NCBI RefSeq assembly: GCF_000368025.1
Contig: NZ_KB849210.1
Location: forward strand, 164,340-228,339
Direction: 5' to 3'
Source of the DNA: Acinetobacter parvus DSM 16617 = CIP 108168
Lineage (GTDB): Bacteria > Pseudomonadota > Gammaproteobacteria > Pseudomonadales > Moraxellaceae
Length of the DNA: 64,000 nt
The notes under the pieces are model-generated. The model saw nothing but the letters and a program-made list of their open reading frames with translations. It was not told where the DNA came from and did no database searches. The position numbers and the translations under genes are program-made. Below are positions 53,213 to 61,896 of the stretch, piece after piece (positions within the stretch are counted from its first letter, which is position 1; each line of letters opens with the position of its first letter).

Positions 53213-54049
53213 AAAACTCTGTTGTATGGTCATCACTTGATCACCACGTTTTATTTCTATTTTGGCATGCCCCTCACGACGTACTTGCTCTAGTAATTGT
53301 ACTTCGCTGAGTCCTGGTCCAATGGTCTGACCGTTGACCGATAGGATACGATCACCCGAGCGTAAACCCAAGGTGTTTTTTAAGGCACTGGGGGTCCGAT
53401 CCGATATTTCATAACCATCCGCTCCGCCAGCGACACCCATATTTTTCAGATATTGTTCACGGTTATCCTGCATTTGCTGAATAGCCTGACCTAGAGCAGA
53501 TTGTGCAGTATTCTGTGCTGGTGGTGTCTGAGGTGGCACACTGTTGCTGTTATTATTCGTGGATAATGGTGCAATTGGCTGATAAAGCCCCTTATCAAGC
53601 CCCTTGAACTTGACTTCACGGGTTGCACCATTGCCCTGCCTTAAAATGACATGATCCCAGTACACTTCCGCCAGTTGGTATGAAGTTGAACCGATTATTT
53701 CCCCCACACGATAACGCTCGGCGGTATCATTCAGCTTAATCACCGCGGAAGATAAATAACTTGGGTAGCCCAGCAGGACACCCTGTAGTTCCAAATTCAC
53801 ATTGTCCTGTGCCGTTGTTGCAGCAGGTTCATTAAACAGTGCAAATGAACTGATGTTTGGCACCCTTGCCTGCTGTGAACCCAGCTCAACCCGATCAAAC
53901 TGCATCGGCTGTGGGGGCGCAACCACCCACCAGAACAATGAGGCCAGCTTCCAGCATAACCATAGGATCAGCAATGCCAAAACCAATGCACTGAGTTTAT
54001 CCAGCTTTTGCCAGCGTAGTTGCTGCATTCTCTGCGTCAATGCATTCAT
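53210..54049 (-). CDS. gspC: Type II secretion system protein GspC
   Basis: 279 residues. One N-terminal membrane segment (about 20-42), the periplasmic homology region (about 85-160, NVNLELQGVLLGYPSYLSSAVI), a Gln/Asn/Pro-rich linker and a C-terminal PDZ domain (LGLRSGDRILSVNGQTIG, about 225-245). It links the inner-membrane platform to the secretin. The start overlaps the gspN stop by one base. Confidence 0.93.
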   Translation of the reverse strand: MNALTQRMQQLRWQKLDKLSALVLALLILWLCWKLASLFWWVVAPPQPMQFDRVELGSQQARVPNISSFALFNEPAATTAQDNVNLELQGVLLGYPSYLSSAVIKLNDTAERYRVGEIIGSTSYQLAEVYWDHVILRQGNGATREVKFKGLDKGLYQPIAPLSTNNNSNSVPPQTPPAQNTAQSALGQAIQQMQDNREQYLKNMGVAGGADGYEISDRTPSALKNTLGLRSGDRILSVNGQTIGPGLSEVQLLEQVRREGHAKIEIKRGDQVMTIQQSF

Positions 54050-54792
54050 TAGAAACCACCCTGCAACAATGGCTGACGGGAACTAATCACATAGGTGTCC
54101 AGTCCAGCCTTGCCTTGATATGATGGAATATTCAACAGCATACGTTGTGTCAACTGTACATCCAACATGAAACTCGGATCTAAACTGAGATTTGCCATTT
54201 TTTGACTGCGCTGGTCACGGACATCAATCTGTAGTTGCCCGTTTTCATCCTTTAATTCAGCGATCAGGGATGGTACATTCATACGATCCTGACGCTGACC
54301 CAAGGTATAGCTCAATTCACCGCCACCCCAATGCAACTGGCCTTTTGCCGAACCAAAACCTTTTTCTTTCTGATAGTTTAACTGTACATTCTTGAGTTGA
54401 ATCGCATTTTGTGGCCATTGCCAATTTGCAAAATATTTCAGGGTCTCTGGTGAAATTGTTCCCTGCAAGTCCTTGACCATGATTTTTTGGCCAAAACCAT
54501 ATCCAAACACACCATTGAACTGGGTATTGCCACTATGAATATCGAGGTTGGCACCCAAGCGCATGAGCAACAGGTCTAAAGGACGTGTTTTCCAGTGCAC
54601 GGAACCGCGCAGCTGGCCTTGCTGCCAATCTGCCTGTCCCTGCCAGATATTGCCGCTGACATTATGTAATATTTGATTATCTTTTGAAAATTTCGCAATT
54701 AACCATGTTGCTGGAATTTGTAAAATAATAAAAATTAAAAATGCAAATATGGCGAAAATCCACCATTTCCATTGTTTGGTTTTTTTCTTCAT
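54049..54792 (-). CDS. gspN: Type II secretion system protein GspN
   Basis: 247 residues from ATG 54792, chosen because AAGGA precedes it at good spacing; a start at 54825 lacks one. One N-terminal membrane helix (WWIFAIFAFLIFIILQIPATWL) and a periplasmic beta-rich domain (VSGNIWQGQADWQQGQLRGSV-like). GspN is an accessory of unclear role found in some type II systems. First gene of gspN-gspC-gspD, translationally coupled to gspC. Confidence 0.88.
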   Translation of the reverse strand: MKKKTKQWKWWIFAIFAFLIFIILQIPATWLIAKFSKDNQILHNVSGNIWQGQADWQQGQLRGSVHWKTRPLDLLLMRLGANLDIHSGNTQFNGVFGYGFGQKIMVKDLQGTISPETLKYFANWQWPQNAIQLKNVQLNYQKEKGFGSAKGQLHWGGGELSYTLGQRQDRMNVPSLIAELKDENGQLQIDVRDQRSQKMANLSLDPSFMLDVQLTQRMLLNIPSYQGKAGLDTYVISSRQPLLQGGF

Positions 54793-54890
54793 TCCATCCT
54801 TACCAACATGCAACAGACCGTCCATTTTGAGAAACTTGCTCTCCGAATGACATTATGCATACTTTTTCAACATCGCCAATTCTCTGATAT

Positions 54891-54916
54891 AAAAAAACCA
54901 AGCTTTTTCAGCCTGG
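54891..54916 (-). terminator. Terminator after the H-NS-like gene
   Basis: CCAAGCT (54898-54904) pairs with AGCCTGG (54910-54916, one G-T), followed on the minus strand by seven T. Confidence 0.82.
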
Positions 54917-54971
54917 CTTTTGAAACAGGGTAAAGTCATCGTATGACAAAATCATGACTTTTAAAACTCGA

Positions 54972-55298
54972 TTAGATTAAGAAATCTTCAAGTTTTGCAC
55001 CTTTCTCTAACTCAGCAACCAACCAGCGTGGCTGCTTACCACGTCCAGTCCAAGTATCTTCAGGATTATTTTTATTACGGTAACGTGGTTCTACGGCTTT
55101 ACGCGTTGTTTTTTTACGTTTTTGCTCGCCAAGTTCCAATAGTTCTTCAATGCTAAAGCCCAGACCATCCGCAATCGCAACAATCTGATCATAAGCATCT
55201 TCAATTGCTTGATCTTTTTTACTTACAATTAAAGCCTCAGCTTCTACTTGTAAGCGTTTTAATTCTTCAACAGATAATTTACTAATATCAGGTTTCAT
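54972..55298 (-). CDS. H-NS-family nucleoid protein
   Basis: 108 residues. An N-terminal coiled-coil oligomerisation region (about 5-50) and a C-terminal H-NS DNA-binding domain (about 65-105) with PRYRNKNNPEDTWTGRGKQP, which contains the TWTGRGKQP core that inserts into AT-rich minor grooves. H-NS proteins silence AT-rich, often foreign, genes. A 387-base AT-rich region lies upstream, as is common for autoregulated hns. Single gene with terminator. Confidence 0.92.
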   Translation of the reverse strand: MKPDISKLSVEELKRLQVEAEALIVSKKDQAIEDAYDQIVAIADGLGFSIEELLELGEQKRKKTTRKAVEPRYRNKNNPEDTWTGRGKQPRWLVAELEKGAKLEDFLI

Positions 55299-55645
55299 TC
55301 GAAATGCTCCAAATCTAAAAAAGGAAATATATCACTCAAAAATAAAAAATGAATTTTAAAATTCAAAACTATATTAATTTATAAGTGATTAAATAATCAA
55401 TATCAGAATAGTCTACTTAATCAAATCAATCCATAAAATGAGCTTTTTATTTATCATTAAATAAAATATGGACAGCTTTGCTCAATCAAATGAAATTAAT
55501 CCAAATAAGCAGACTGTAAGATCTATCAACAAGAATATTAATTTTTTTCTTAATTTTGACTCATTTTTTCTTATTTGAGAAATAAAATACTGCGTCTCTT
55601 CACACAAGTCATGATCAGAAATATGCAAGAATTTGATGCAATAAA
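55299..55645. promoter_or_regulatory. AT-rich region upstream of the H-NS-like gene
   Basis: About 350 bases, strongly AT-rich, without any credible gene. Probably contains the promoter of the H-NS-like gene and is a plausible binding site for the protein itself; no specific element was identified. Confidence 0.35.
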
Positions 55646-55673
55646 TGTCTATTTTAATTCCGTAAAATAGACA
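55641..55673 (-). terminator. Terminator of the hem operon/thioesterase transcript
   Basis: Perfect 11-bp stem TGTCTATTTTA/TAAAATAGACA with six-base loop (55646-55673), followed on the minus strand by TTTATT, 13 bases past the thioesterase stop. Confidence 0.7.
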
Positions 55674-55685
55674 TAATTGTCTTTA

Positions 55686-56138
55686 CTATTCACCAGCAGC
55701 TAGATTGTGTCCTACACTGGCTTCAAGCTGAATGATCCTGTTCCTAATCAACTCTGGGATATTCACTTTCTGTGAAGTTTGTTTATCCACACATACCAAC
55801 ACAGCTTCACCCGTTGCAACAATCTGGTTTTGTGCCTGACTCCATAACATATAATGCATACGAAATGCACTGTTTCTCAGTTCTTCAATGCGCGCCCCAA
55901 TATACAATACATCGGGATAGAATACTGGTCTTAAATATTTACACTGGTTGGAAGCCACCACAGTCAATATATCATTTTCAAATATATTTAATACCATTAA
56001 GTACGCAATTCGCGCACTTTCAATATATCGGTAATACTGCACATTATTGACATGGCCAAAAGCATCCATATCTCCCCAAGCCACAGTTTGCTCGTGAACA
56101 ACAGGATAGATAGACAGTTCTTGCATATTTCCACTCAT
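55686..56138 (-). CDS. Acyl-CoA thioesterase (4HBT/YbgC-like)
   Basis: 150 residues, single hot-dog domain. The motif WGDMDAFGHVNNVQYYRYIESAR (about 21-43) has the Asp and the HVNN of the 4-hydroxybenzoyl-CoA thioesterase family. The start overlaps the hemY stop by four bases (ATGA), so it is the last gene of the hemC-D-X-Y transcript. Substrate unknown. Confidence 0.88.
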   Translation of the reverse strand: MSGNMQELSIYPVVHEQTVAWGDMDAFGHVNNVQYYRYIESARIAYLMVLNIFENDILTVVASNQCKYLRPVFYPDVLYIGARIEELRNSAFRMHYMLWSQAQNQIVATGEAVLVCVDKQTSQKVNIPELIRNRIIQLEASVGHNLAAGE

Positions 56139-57331
56139 ATTTTAAAGTTAAGAAAATTAACATCATTTTCAAAAATTAAATTTAACTGCCTGATTAAATC
56201 AGGATTATCGCCAAGCACGGTTTTAATGCGCAGGTAGCTCATTAAAATGTTATCTGGATATAGGCTTAAGAGCTGTTCCGCCTCTTGCTGGCGCTGTGTC
56301 GCCACATAAATATGCCACTTGGCGAACGTCAACATGGGTACACTGGTATAACGCTGCTCAAGCTGGATTATACGCTGTTCCACATAAGCATAATCTGGAA
56401 TCTGCTTTAATAACTGCTGCTGGAACCAAAGATAAAACACCTCTGGGTCAAAATGTTCCTGCAATAAATGTAAGGCTAAATCTTCGTGTTGCAGGCTCAT
56501 TTCTGGCAGTCGTGCCATTAATTTCAGCCACAGGACTTTACTACTGTATGGTCGCGCCTGAATCTCGCTTTGCAGTGCCAAATAACGTCGCTGCAAGGCA
56601 ATTAAATCATCGACTGAAGCCTGGTCAAACTGAATCAGTAACTGCTGCAACCATAAATCACGATGTTCAGCATCAAGTAAACCCTGCTGCGTGGTACGTA
56701 AAAATAACCACGGTTTTTGTAATGCCAGCTTGCCCCATAAAATCGTGATACATTGCTGATATGCTGTTTCAATTTCACTTAACCAGGGAGAAAGCTGGTG
56801 CTGGGCAAGAAATTCCAAATGGGTCAACGCCTTTTCAGTTTGCTGCTGCGCCAGAAAAATATCAATACGCTGTAACTCAGCCAGTTCAAAAGCCATAGGC
56901 GCCGATTTTTCCAGATGCTGCAACGCAGTTTCATAATCTCCATTTCGATAATCAAACTGCGCATCCACAATATTATTCAGCAAGCCTGATTGTGTAAAAA
57001 CACGTTCTATAAATACCTGCTGGTCCTTGGCAGCATCCAGCAACCAAACAATGCCGAGTTGTTCATAGGGATGCAGGTCTCTAAAATGTAAAACTGTTTC
57101 TTTTTTTCGTTGCTCACGTGCTAAATAACGCCGAGCAAATATCCATAATAACTGTGCAAACAGACTCACCAAAATAAACAGCAGGATAAGACCCCAAACG
57201 CTGCTCTGGAATTGCCAATCGCGCCAGTAGATATAGACATAACCAGCGCCATAACCATAGTTCAATACGGCAAGCAGGGCAAAGATTAATAGACCGACAA
57301 GTAGATAAATCAATACAAGCTGTTTCATCAT
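56135..57331 (-). CDS. hemY: HemY-like heme biosynthesis-associated protein
   Basis: 398 residues. Two N-terminal membrane helices (about 5-25 and 42-65), then helical TPR-like repeats with many Gln and Leu (LAELQRIDIFLAQQQTEKALTHLEFLAQH). This is the HemY_N family found at the end of gamma-proteobacterial hemCDXY operons; its exact role in heme synthesis is not settled. It is unrelated to protoporphyrinogen oxidase HemY of Bacillus. Confidence 0.87.
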   Translation of the reverse strand: MMKQLVLIYLLVGLLIFALLAVLNYGYGAGYVYIYWRDWQFQSSVWGLILLFILVSLFAQLLWIFARRYLAREQRKKETVLHFRDLHPYEQLGIVWLLDAAKDQQVFIERVFTQSGLLNNIVDAQFDYRNGDYETALQHLEKSAPMAFELAELQRIDIFLAQQQTEKALTHLEFLAQHQLSPWLSEIETAYQQCITILWGKLALQKPWLFLRTTQQGLLDAEHRDLWLQQLLIQFDQASVDDLIALQRRYLALQSEIQARPYSSKVLWLKLMARLPEMSLQHEDLALHLLQEHFDPEVFYLWFQQQLLKQIPDYAYVEQRIIQLEQRYTSVPMLTFAKWHIYVATQRQQEAEQLLSLYPDNILMSYLRIKTVLGDNPDLIRQLNLIFENDVNFLNFKI

Positions 57332-57334
57332 TCG

Positions 57335-58165
57335 CTACCCCAACAAACCAAGTGTTGTCAGTTTTGGCGTTGGCACAGCAGGTAAATTCAATACTTTCTC
57401 CAGTCGGGACCTGATCTGTTGGCTATTTTGGTCAGGTAGTTTCACCAGTAACTGTATGACTTCCTGAACTGACTTTCGGTATTCAGAAGTTTGCCCCTGA
57501 TTTAAGGCCTGGGATGCCAGCAATAATCGTAACTGCGCCTCCTTGAGCAGCACATGACGGTTCATTAAATCCGTAGCGGGCTGTTCAACCCTTTCCAGCC
57601 TGAACAATTGCCACCATGAACCAGTTGCAGTCTTTTGCAGCGTAATGTTGGGATTGGAGATTTCTTGCTGTATTTTTTGATCCAGTTGTTGCAGTAGATG
57701 ATTCAGTTGCTGCTGTTGTTGTGTTTGTGCCAGTACAAACTGCTGAATAGCTAGCCGATCCTGTTCAATTGCTTTCATTAAACTTTGTTGCAATGCAGGA
57801 GCAACCGCATATTGAACGATCTGTTGCTGTAACTGATTTAAATGCTCAAGTGCATAGATAAACTGCTGCTGTTCCACTGCAAACTGAATCAACTGCAAGT
57901 GTTGCTTAATCAGAATAATAGGCGCGACGCCTGTCATTGTCGCTGGCATCGTCACCATGTCTTCAGCAGGTTCCACAACACGGTTATTCTGGGCCTGACG
58001 CTGTACAGCAACAAACTGGTCATTCAGCAGTGCATAGCGCTGTTGTGTTTGATCAAGCTGCTGTTGAAGCTGGGGAATCGTTTGAGAATATTGTGCAACA
58101 TCATAACTAAGCTTGGCCAACCACACCAAACCCAGTGCTAATATTAAATATACAATTTTTCTCAT
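57335..58165 (-). CDS. hemX: HemX-like membrane protein
   Basis: 276 residues. One N-terminal membrane helix (about 3-20), then a Gln-rich coiled-coil region (28-180). Located between hemD and hemY, as HemX is. Although such genes are often labelled uroporphyrinogen-III C-methyltransferase, none of the SAM-binding motifs of that enzyme are present, so I reject that label. The start overlaps the end of hemD. Confidence 0.75.
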   Translation of the reverse strand: MRKIVYLILALGLVWLAKLSYDVAQYSQTIPQLQQQLDQTQQRYALLNDQFVAVQRQAQNNRVVEPAEDMVTMPATMTGVAPIILIKQHLQLIQFAVEQQQFIYALEHLNQLQQQIVQYAVAPALQQSLMKAIEQDRLAIQQFVLAQTQQQQQLNHLLQQLDQKIQQEISNPNITLQKTATGSWWQLFRLERVEQPATDLMNRHVLLKEAQLRLLLASQALNQGQTSEYRKSVQEVIQLLVKLPDQNSQQIRSRLEKVLNLPAVPTPKLTTLGLLG

Positions 58166-58938
58166 AGATTTCCTTGCCAGTCATTTATGCGTTGAATCAT
58201 CCCTGATGCAGACAAATTTTCAAGCGGAATAATGTTAAATGCCCCACCTGCCTGCGTTGCTGCATTTTCCATTATCTTCACCAAACGCTCACCCAATACC
58301 AGATAAACCCATTGTGCTTGAATAAGGTCCTGGCCGCAAAGCTGTTGCCAGTAATTCCAGCTTGCCTCGCTGCTGATCAACACCATCGTCGGTTGATCGC
58401 GTTGAATTCTTGATAAGATATCGGGAAAACGCTTCAAGCTTATTTCAGGACACTGTCGATGATACAGCACAAAGTTAAGAATACTGATACCCCGCTGTTG
58501 CAACTGCTGCATCATAAACTGTCGCCCACCTTGACCACGCCAAAACGCAATCCGACTTAAATGGGGATGCTGCCTTAAAATCGGCAGTTGCAGCATGCCC
58601 TCAGAGTTTTCAATCTCAGGTGCATCACTTTTAATATTAAACTTTGCTAATGCCTGTGCGGTGGTTTTTCCAACCGCAATCCACTGAATATGCGCCAACC
58701 GTTCCAAAGTGATACCTGCCTGTTGCAGATAACACATCCCGATCTCAACAGCGGTTGGACTGACCACAACAATCACCTGCACCTGTTCAAGCTGTTGGTA
58801 AAGTTGCTGCAATGCCTCAGAAAAAGATTCCGCCACCAATTCCAGCAAGGGTAGGCTTTCAACCTGATAGCCTGCCTCAGTCAATGCCTGGGTGAGGCTG
58901 GAGGCACGATCTGAAGGGCGCGTATTAATAAAAAGCAT
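58162..58938 (-). CDS. hemD: Uroporphyrinogen-III synthase
   Basis: 258 residues, two-lobed HemD fold. The sequence is weakly conserved in the family, but INTRPSDRASSLTQAL, VVVSPTAVE, AVGKTTAQAL and VLISSEASWNYWQQL match. Cyclises hydroxymethylbilane with inversion of ring D. It overlaps hemC by one base (TAATG) and hemX by four. Confidence 0.9.
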   Translation of the reverse strand: MLFINTRPSDRASSLTQALTEAGYQVESLPLLELVAESFSEALQQLYQQLEQVQVIVVVSPTAVEIGMCYLQQAGITLERLAHIQWIAVGKTTAQALAKFNIKSDAPEIENSEGMLQLPILRQHPHLSRIAFWRGQGGRQFMMQQLQQRGISILNFVLYHRQCPEISLKRFPDILSRIQRDQPTMVLISSEASWNYWQQLCGQDLIQAQWVYLVLGERLVKIMENAATQAGGAFNIIPLENLSASGMIQRINDWQGNL

Positions 58939-59855
58939 TAATAAAGCGCTTTTAGCAATTCACCTGCACCTTGCTCCAATAAGCATTGTGCAAGTTGTTC
59001 ACCTAATTGTTCAGCATCTTCTGAAGTTCCAACCAATTGTTGTTTTAGCAAGATTTTCCCATCAACACTTCCCACACGGCCTTCTATCTGCAACTTTTGG
59101 TTATTTAGGGTTGCATATCCTGCGATTGGAACTTGACAGCCACCTTCTAAATAGGCATTAAACGCACGTTCTGCACGCACACAGATTGAGGTTTCTTCAT
59201 GCTGTAATGGTTGAATGATTTTTAATAATGCCTCATCATCTGCACGACACTCTAAGCCCAATGCACCCTGACCAACAGCGGGTAAACTTAAAACAGGCGC
59301 TAAACAATGACGAATTCGATCTGCCAAACCTAAACGCTTTAGACCTGCACTAGCTAAAATAATGGCATCATATAAACCATCATCAAGTTTTGATAAACGT
59401 GTACCCACATTCCCACGTAAGTCAATAATCTCTAAATCAGGGCGTATTTGTAAAATCTGGCATTTGCGACGCAAACTAGATGTACCTACTTTGGCACCTT
59501 GAGGTAACTCATCAAAACTTTGGTAATGATTCGAAACAAAGGCATCAAGTGGGTCTTCTCGCTCACAAGTCACAGCGAGCGTTAAACCTTCTGGTAAGTG
59601 CATCGGCACATCTTTCATTGAATGGACCGCCAAATCAGCACGCCCATCCAGCAATGCAGCTTCCAGTTCTTTAACGAATAATCCTTTACCACCAATTTTT
59701 GCCAAAGGTGTATCTAGAATTTTATCACCCTGCGTCACAAACTTAACCAACTCAACCGTTAAATCGGGATAAAGCGCATTTAAACGGGAGCGAATATGCT
59801 CCGCCTGCCAAAGTGCAAGAGGGCTTTGTCGAGTCGCAATTTTCAAGGTTTTCAT
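58938..59855 (-). CDS. hemC: Hydroxymethylbilane synthase (porphobilinogen deaminase)
   Basis: 305 residues. Motifs: IATRQSPLALWQAEHIRSRL at the start, GGKGLFVKELE, HSMKDVP, VGTSSLRRKCQIL and the dipyrromethane cofactor Cys240 in EGGCQVPIAG. Polymerises four porphobilinogens into hydroxymethylbilane. First gene of hemC-hemD-hemX-hemY, 103 bases downstream of the algR-like gene on the same strand. Confidence 0.97.
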   Translation of the reverse strand: MKTLKIATRQSPLALWQAEHIRSRLNALYPDLTVELVKFVTQGDKILDTPLAKIGGKGLFVKELEAALLDGRADLAVHSMKDVPMHLPEGLTLAVTCEREDPLDAFVSNHYQSFDELPQGAKVGTSSLRRKCQILQIRPDLEIIDLRGNVGTRLSKLDDGLYDAIILASAGLKRLGLADRIRHCLAPVLSLPAVGQGALGLECRADDEALLKIIQPLQHEETSICVRAERAFNAYLEGGCQVPIAGYATLNNQKLQIEGRVGSVDGKILLKQQLVGTSEDAEQLGEQLAQCLLEQGAGELLKALY

Positions 59856-59958
59856 AAATTCAAGTTAAGCATGGGTCAAAACAATTGTTTCAAACTTAAC
59901 TTGCTCACCTAAAATTGCAAGCAAAAACTGATTTTTCATCTGACTTAAGTTCAATATT

Positions 59959-60699
59959 TTATAATTGATGCATGCATTCTCTTAAGCTTGGTAAATGACG
60001 GCGACTCACCGACAGGCGTTCATCCAGCTCACGTAATCTAACCTGATACTGACCAGCAGCAATCAGCTCCAACCCTTCTAAATAATCAAGAGAAACTAAA
60101 GCATTACGATGAATTCGAATGAAACGATCTGAAAACTCAGATTCTAGCTCTTTTAAAGTTTCATCAATTAATACACTGCCATTTTTATGGCGTACTGTGA
60201 CATATTTCTGATCTGCTAGAAAATAGTAAATATTTTCTATTGGAATAAGTTCGACCCCGCGATAAGTTTTCGCAGCAATTTGATGACGTTGAGTTTTAGT
60301 ATCGTACATATCGTCTTGTTGTTGTAAACCAGTCATTTGTGCTTGTGTAAGTTGCGTCAGACTATTAAACACCTGTTGTAAATCTTGTTGTGCAATAGGC
60401 TTGAGCAAATATCCCTGTGCTTGAAACTTAAACGCTTCCAATGCGTGTTGATCATATGCTGTACAAAAAATAATAGCTGGACGAGGGCTAAGATGACTGA
60501 TCTGTTCAGCACACTCCAATCCATTCATTCCAGGCATTTGAATATCTAATAGAACAACATCGGGCGAATCATTTTCAATATGGTTTAACACATCCTGCCC
60601 ATGATGCGCCGTCGCAATCACTTCATGACCCATTTGGGTCACTAAACGTGACAAACGCTCTACTGCGAGAGGTTCATCATCAGCAATCAGAACTTTCAT
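59959..60699 (-). CDS. algR: LytTR-family response regulator, AlgR-like
   Basis: 246 residues. Receiver domain (about 1-120) with acidic pocket D7-D8-E9 and phosphoacceptor D52 (LLDIQMPGMNG), then a LytTR DNA-binding domain (about 140-240, ENIYYFLADQKYVTVRHKNG, FIRIHRNALVSLDYL). In Pseudomonas the gene at the same place, AlgR, controls twitching motility and alginate. Partner of the kinase upstream. The symbol rests on family plus conserved argH-algZ-algR-hemC order. Confidence 0.85.
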   Translation of the reverse strand: MKVLIADDEPLAVERLSRLVTQMGHEVIATAHHGQDVLNHIENDSPDVVLLDIQMPGMNGLECAEQISHLSPRPAIIFCTAYDQHALEAFKFQAQGYLLKPIAQQDLQQVFNSLTQLTQAQMTGLQQQDDMYDTKTQRHQIAAKTYRGVELIPIENIYYFLADQKYVTVRHKNGSVLIDETLKELESEFSDRFIRIHRNALVSLDYLEGLELIAAGQYQVRLRELDERLSVSRRHLPSLRECMHQL

Positions 60700-60751
60700 C
60701 CTCTCCTCCTTGTCACCGTTAACTTCATCCGTCGTTTTTATGGTTAACTTA

Positions 60752-61819
60752 TTATTTTACTCGATAGTGATAACTTACCACCGTGGTATATAACGATACT
60801 CCCCCATAAACCTGAAACTTCACTGTCTGTCCATAATAGGCTTTCAGGCGCTGTTTTACATTTTCTATTGCAATACCATTCCCTTGTCTCGATTTTATTG
60901 TATCGTGAGAATAAGGGTTAGTAATGACTATACTGACTTGATTTTGCAATATTTCAACCAATACACTAATGGTTGAGGGCTGTAAAACTTTTTCTACCCC
61001 ATGAAAAATACTATTCTCTAGCAAAGGTTGCAATGTTAATAATGGAATCGTGACTCGTTTTAATTCTAAAGACGTAGCCTGTATATTCCATTCTACCTTT
61101 AAACGCTCTCCTAAACGTAATTTTTCAATACTTAAGTACTGCTGACACAAGTCAATTTCTTCAGCCAAACTCACCAATTTCAACTCTTGAAAACTGGCGC
61201 GGAATAATCGTGACAAGTTAATCAACATGTTTTCTGCTTTGTCAGGATCAATTGAAATCAAACTTACGACACTGTTTAAACTATTAAATAAAAAGTGTGG
61301 ATGAATACGGGCCTGCATCGCCTGAATGCGTGCATTCAGCTCACTGTATTGCTGTTTGAGCCATTGTTCACGCATATATAGGTAACGCATGCAAAACGCG
61401 CCCAGCAATATGCCGTAGCTTAAATGCAGGCCCACACCCTGAAATAAAACCTGTTCTGAAAAGTCTGTTAAAGGTGAAGCCCAGTACTGGATTATATTTA
61501 CCGCACAAGTGGTAAACAAAACAACCAGTTGAAGCAAAATAAAGCCTAAAATTAATGCCATTTTCTGACTAAATTTGGCAAAAAACTCCTGAAAATAACC
61601 AACCAGTGCAGAAAAGGACAGAATCACCCAGTTAATAAAGCACATATATTGCAAAACACGGGCGGTTTCCAATGCCTGCCATGAACGTGCCTCTGCCAGT
61701 GCCAACACCATCGCCAGCACATTACTGGCAACAATTAATTCCAATAAGTGTTGCCATTGCCCAATTTTCGTAAAAAAATAGGAAGCTGATGTCTGATCCT
61801 GTACATTGTCATGACGCAT
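60752..61819 (-). CDS. algZ: LytS/AlgZ-type sensor histidine kinase
   Basis: 355 residues from ATG 61819. Further in-frame starts upstream to 61930 would run into argH and its promoter. About six membrane helices in the first ~160 residues, then the His_kinase box ARIHPHFLFNSLNSVVSLI and a degenerate ATPase domain (LLENSIFHGVEK, GNGIAIENVKQRLKAYYG). This is the atypical HPK8 class that pairs with LytTR regulators. Coexpressed with algR; divergent from argH. Confidence 0.84.
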   Translation of the reverse strand: MRHDNVQDQTSASYFFTKIGQWQHLLELIVASNVLAMVLALAEARSWQALETARVLQYMCFINWVILSFSALVGYFQEFFAKFSQKMALILGFILLQLVVLFTTCAVNIIQYWASPLTDFSEQVLFQGVGLHLSYGILLGAFCMRYLYMREQWLKQQYSELNARIQAMQARIHPHFLFNSLNSVVSLISIDPDKAENMLINLSRLFRASFQELKLVSLAEEIDLCQQYLSIEKLRLGERLKVEWNIQATSLELKRVTIPLLTLQPLLENSIFHGVEKVLQPSTISVLVEILQNQVSIVITNPYSHDTIKSRQGNGIAIENVKQRLKAYYGQTVKFQVYGGVSLYTTVVSYHYRVK

Positions 61820-61864
61820 TTGCAATAACTTGTTGCGTCGAGTTTCGGCAACTGCGTTTGGATT

Positions 61865-61873
61865 TGCTATACT
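61865..61873 (+). promoter_or_regulatory. Extended -10 promoter of argH
   Basis: TGCTATACT: TATACT (61868-61873) preceded by TG at the extended -10 position, 23 bases before the argH ATG. No strong -35 is needed for this class. Confidence 0.6.
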
Positions 61874-61896
61874 CTTTTTTATTTTACTGAGCCGCC

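Noticed and set aside
57335..58165. Annotation of hemX as uroporphyrinogen-III C-methyltransferase
   Set aside because: No SAM-binding glycine motif is present; the protein is a membrane anchor plus coiled coil.
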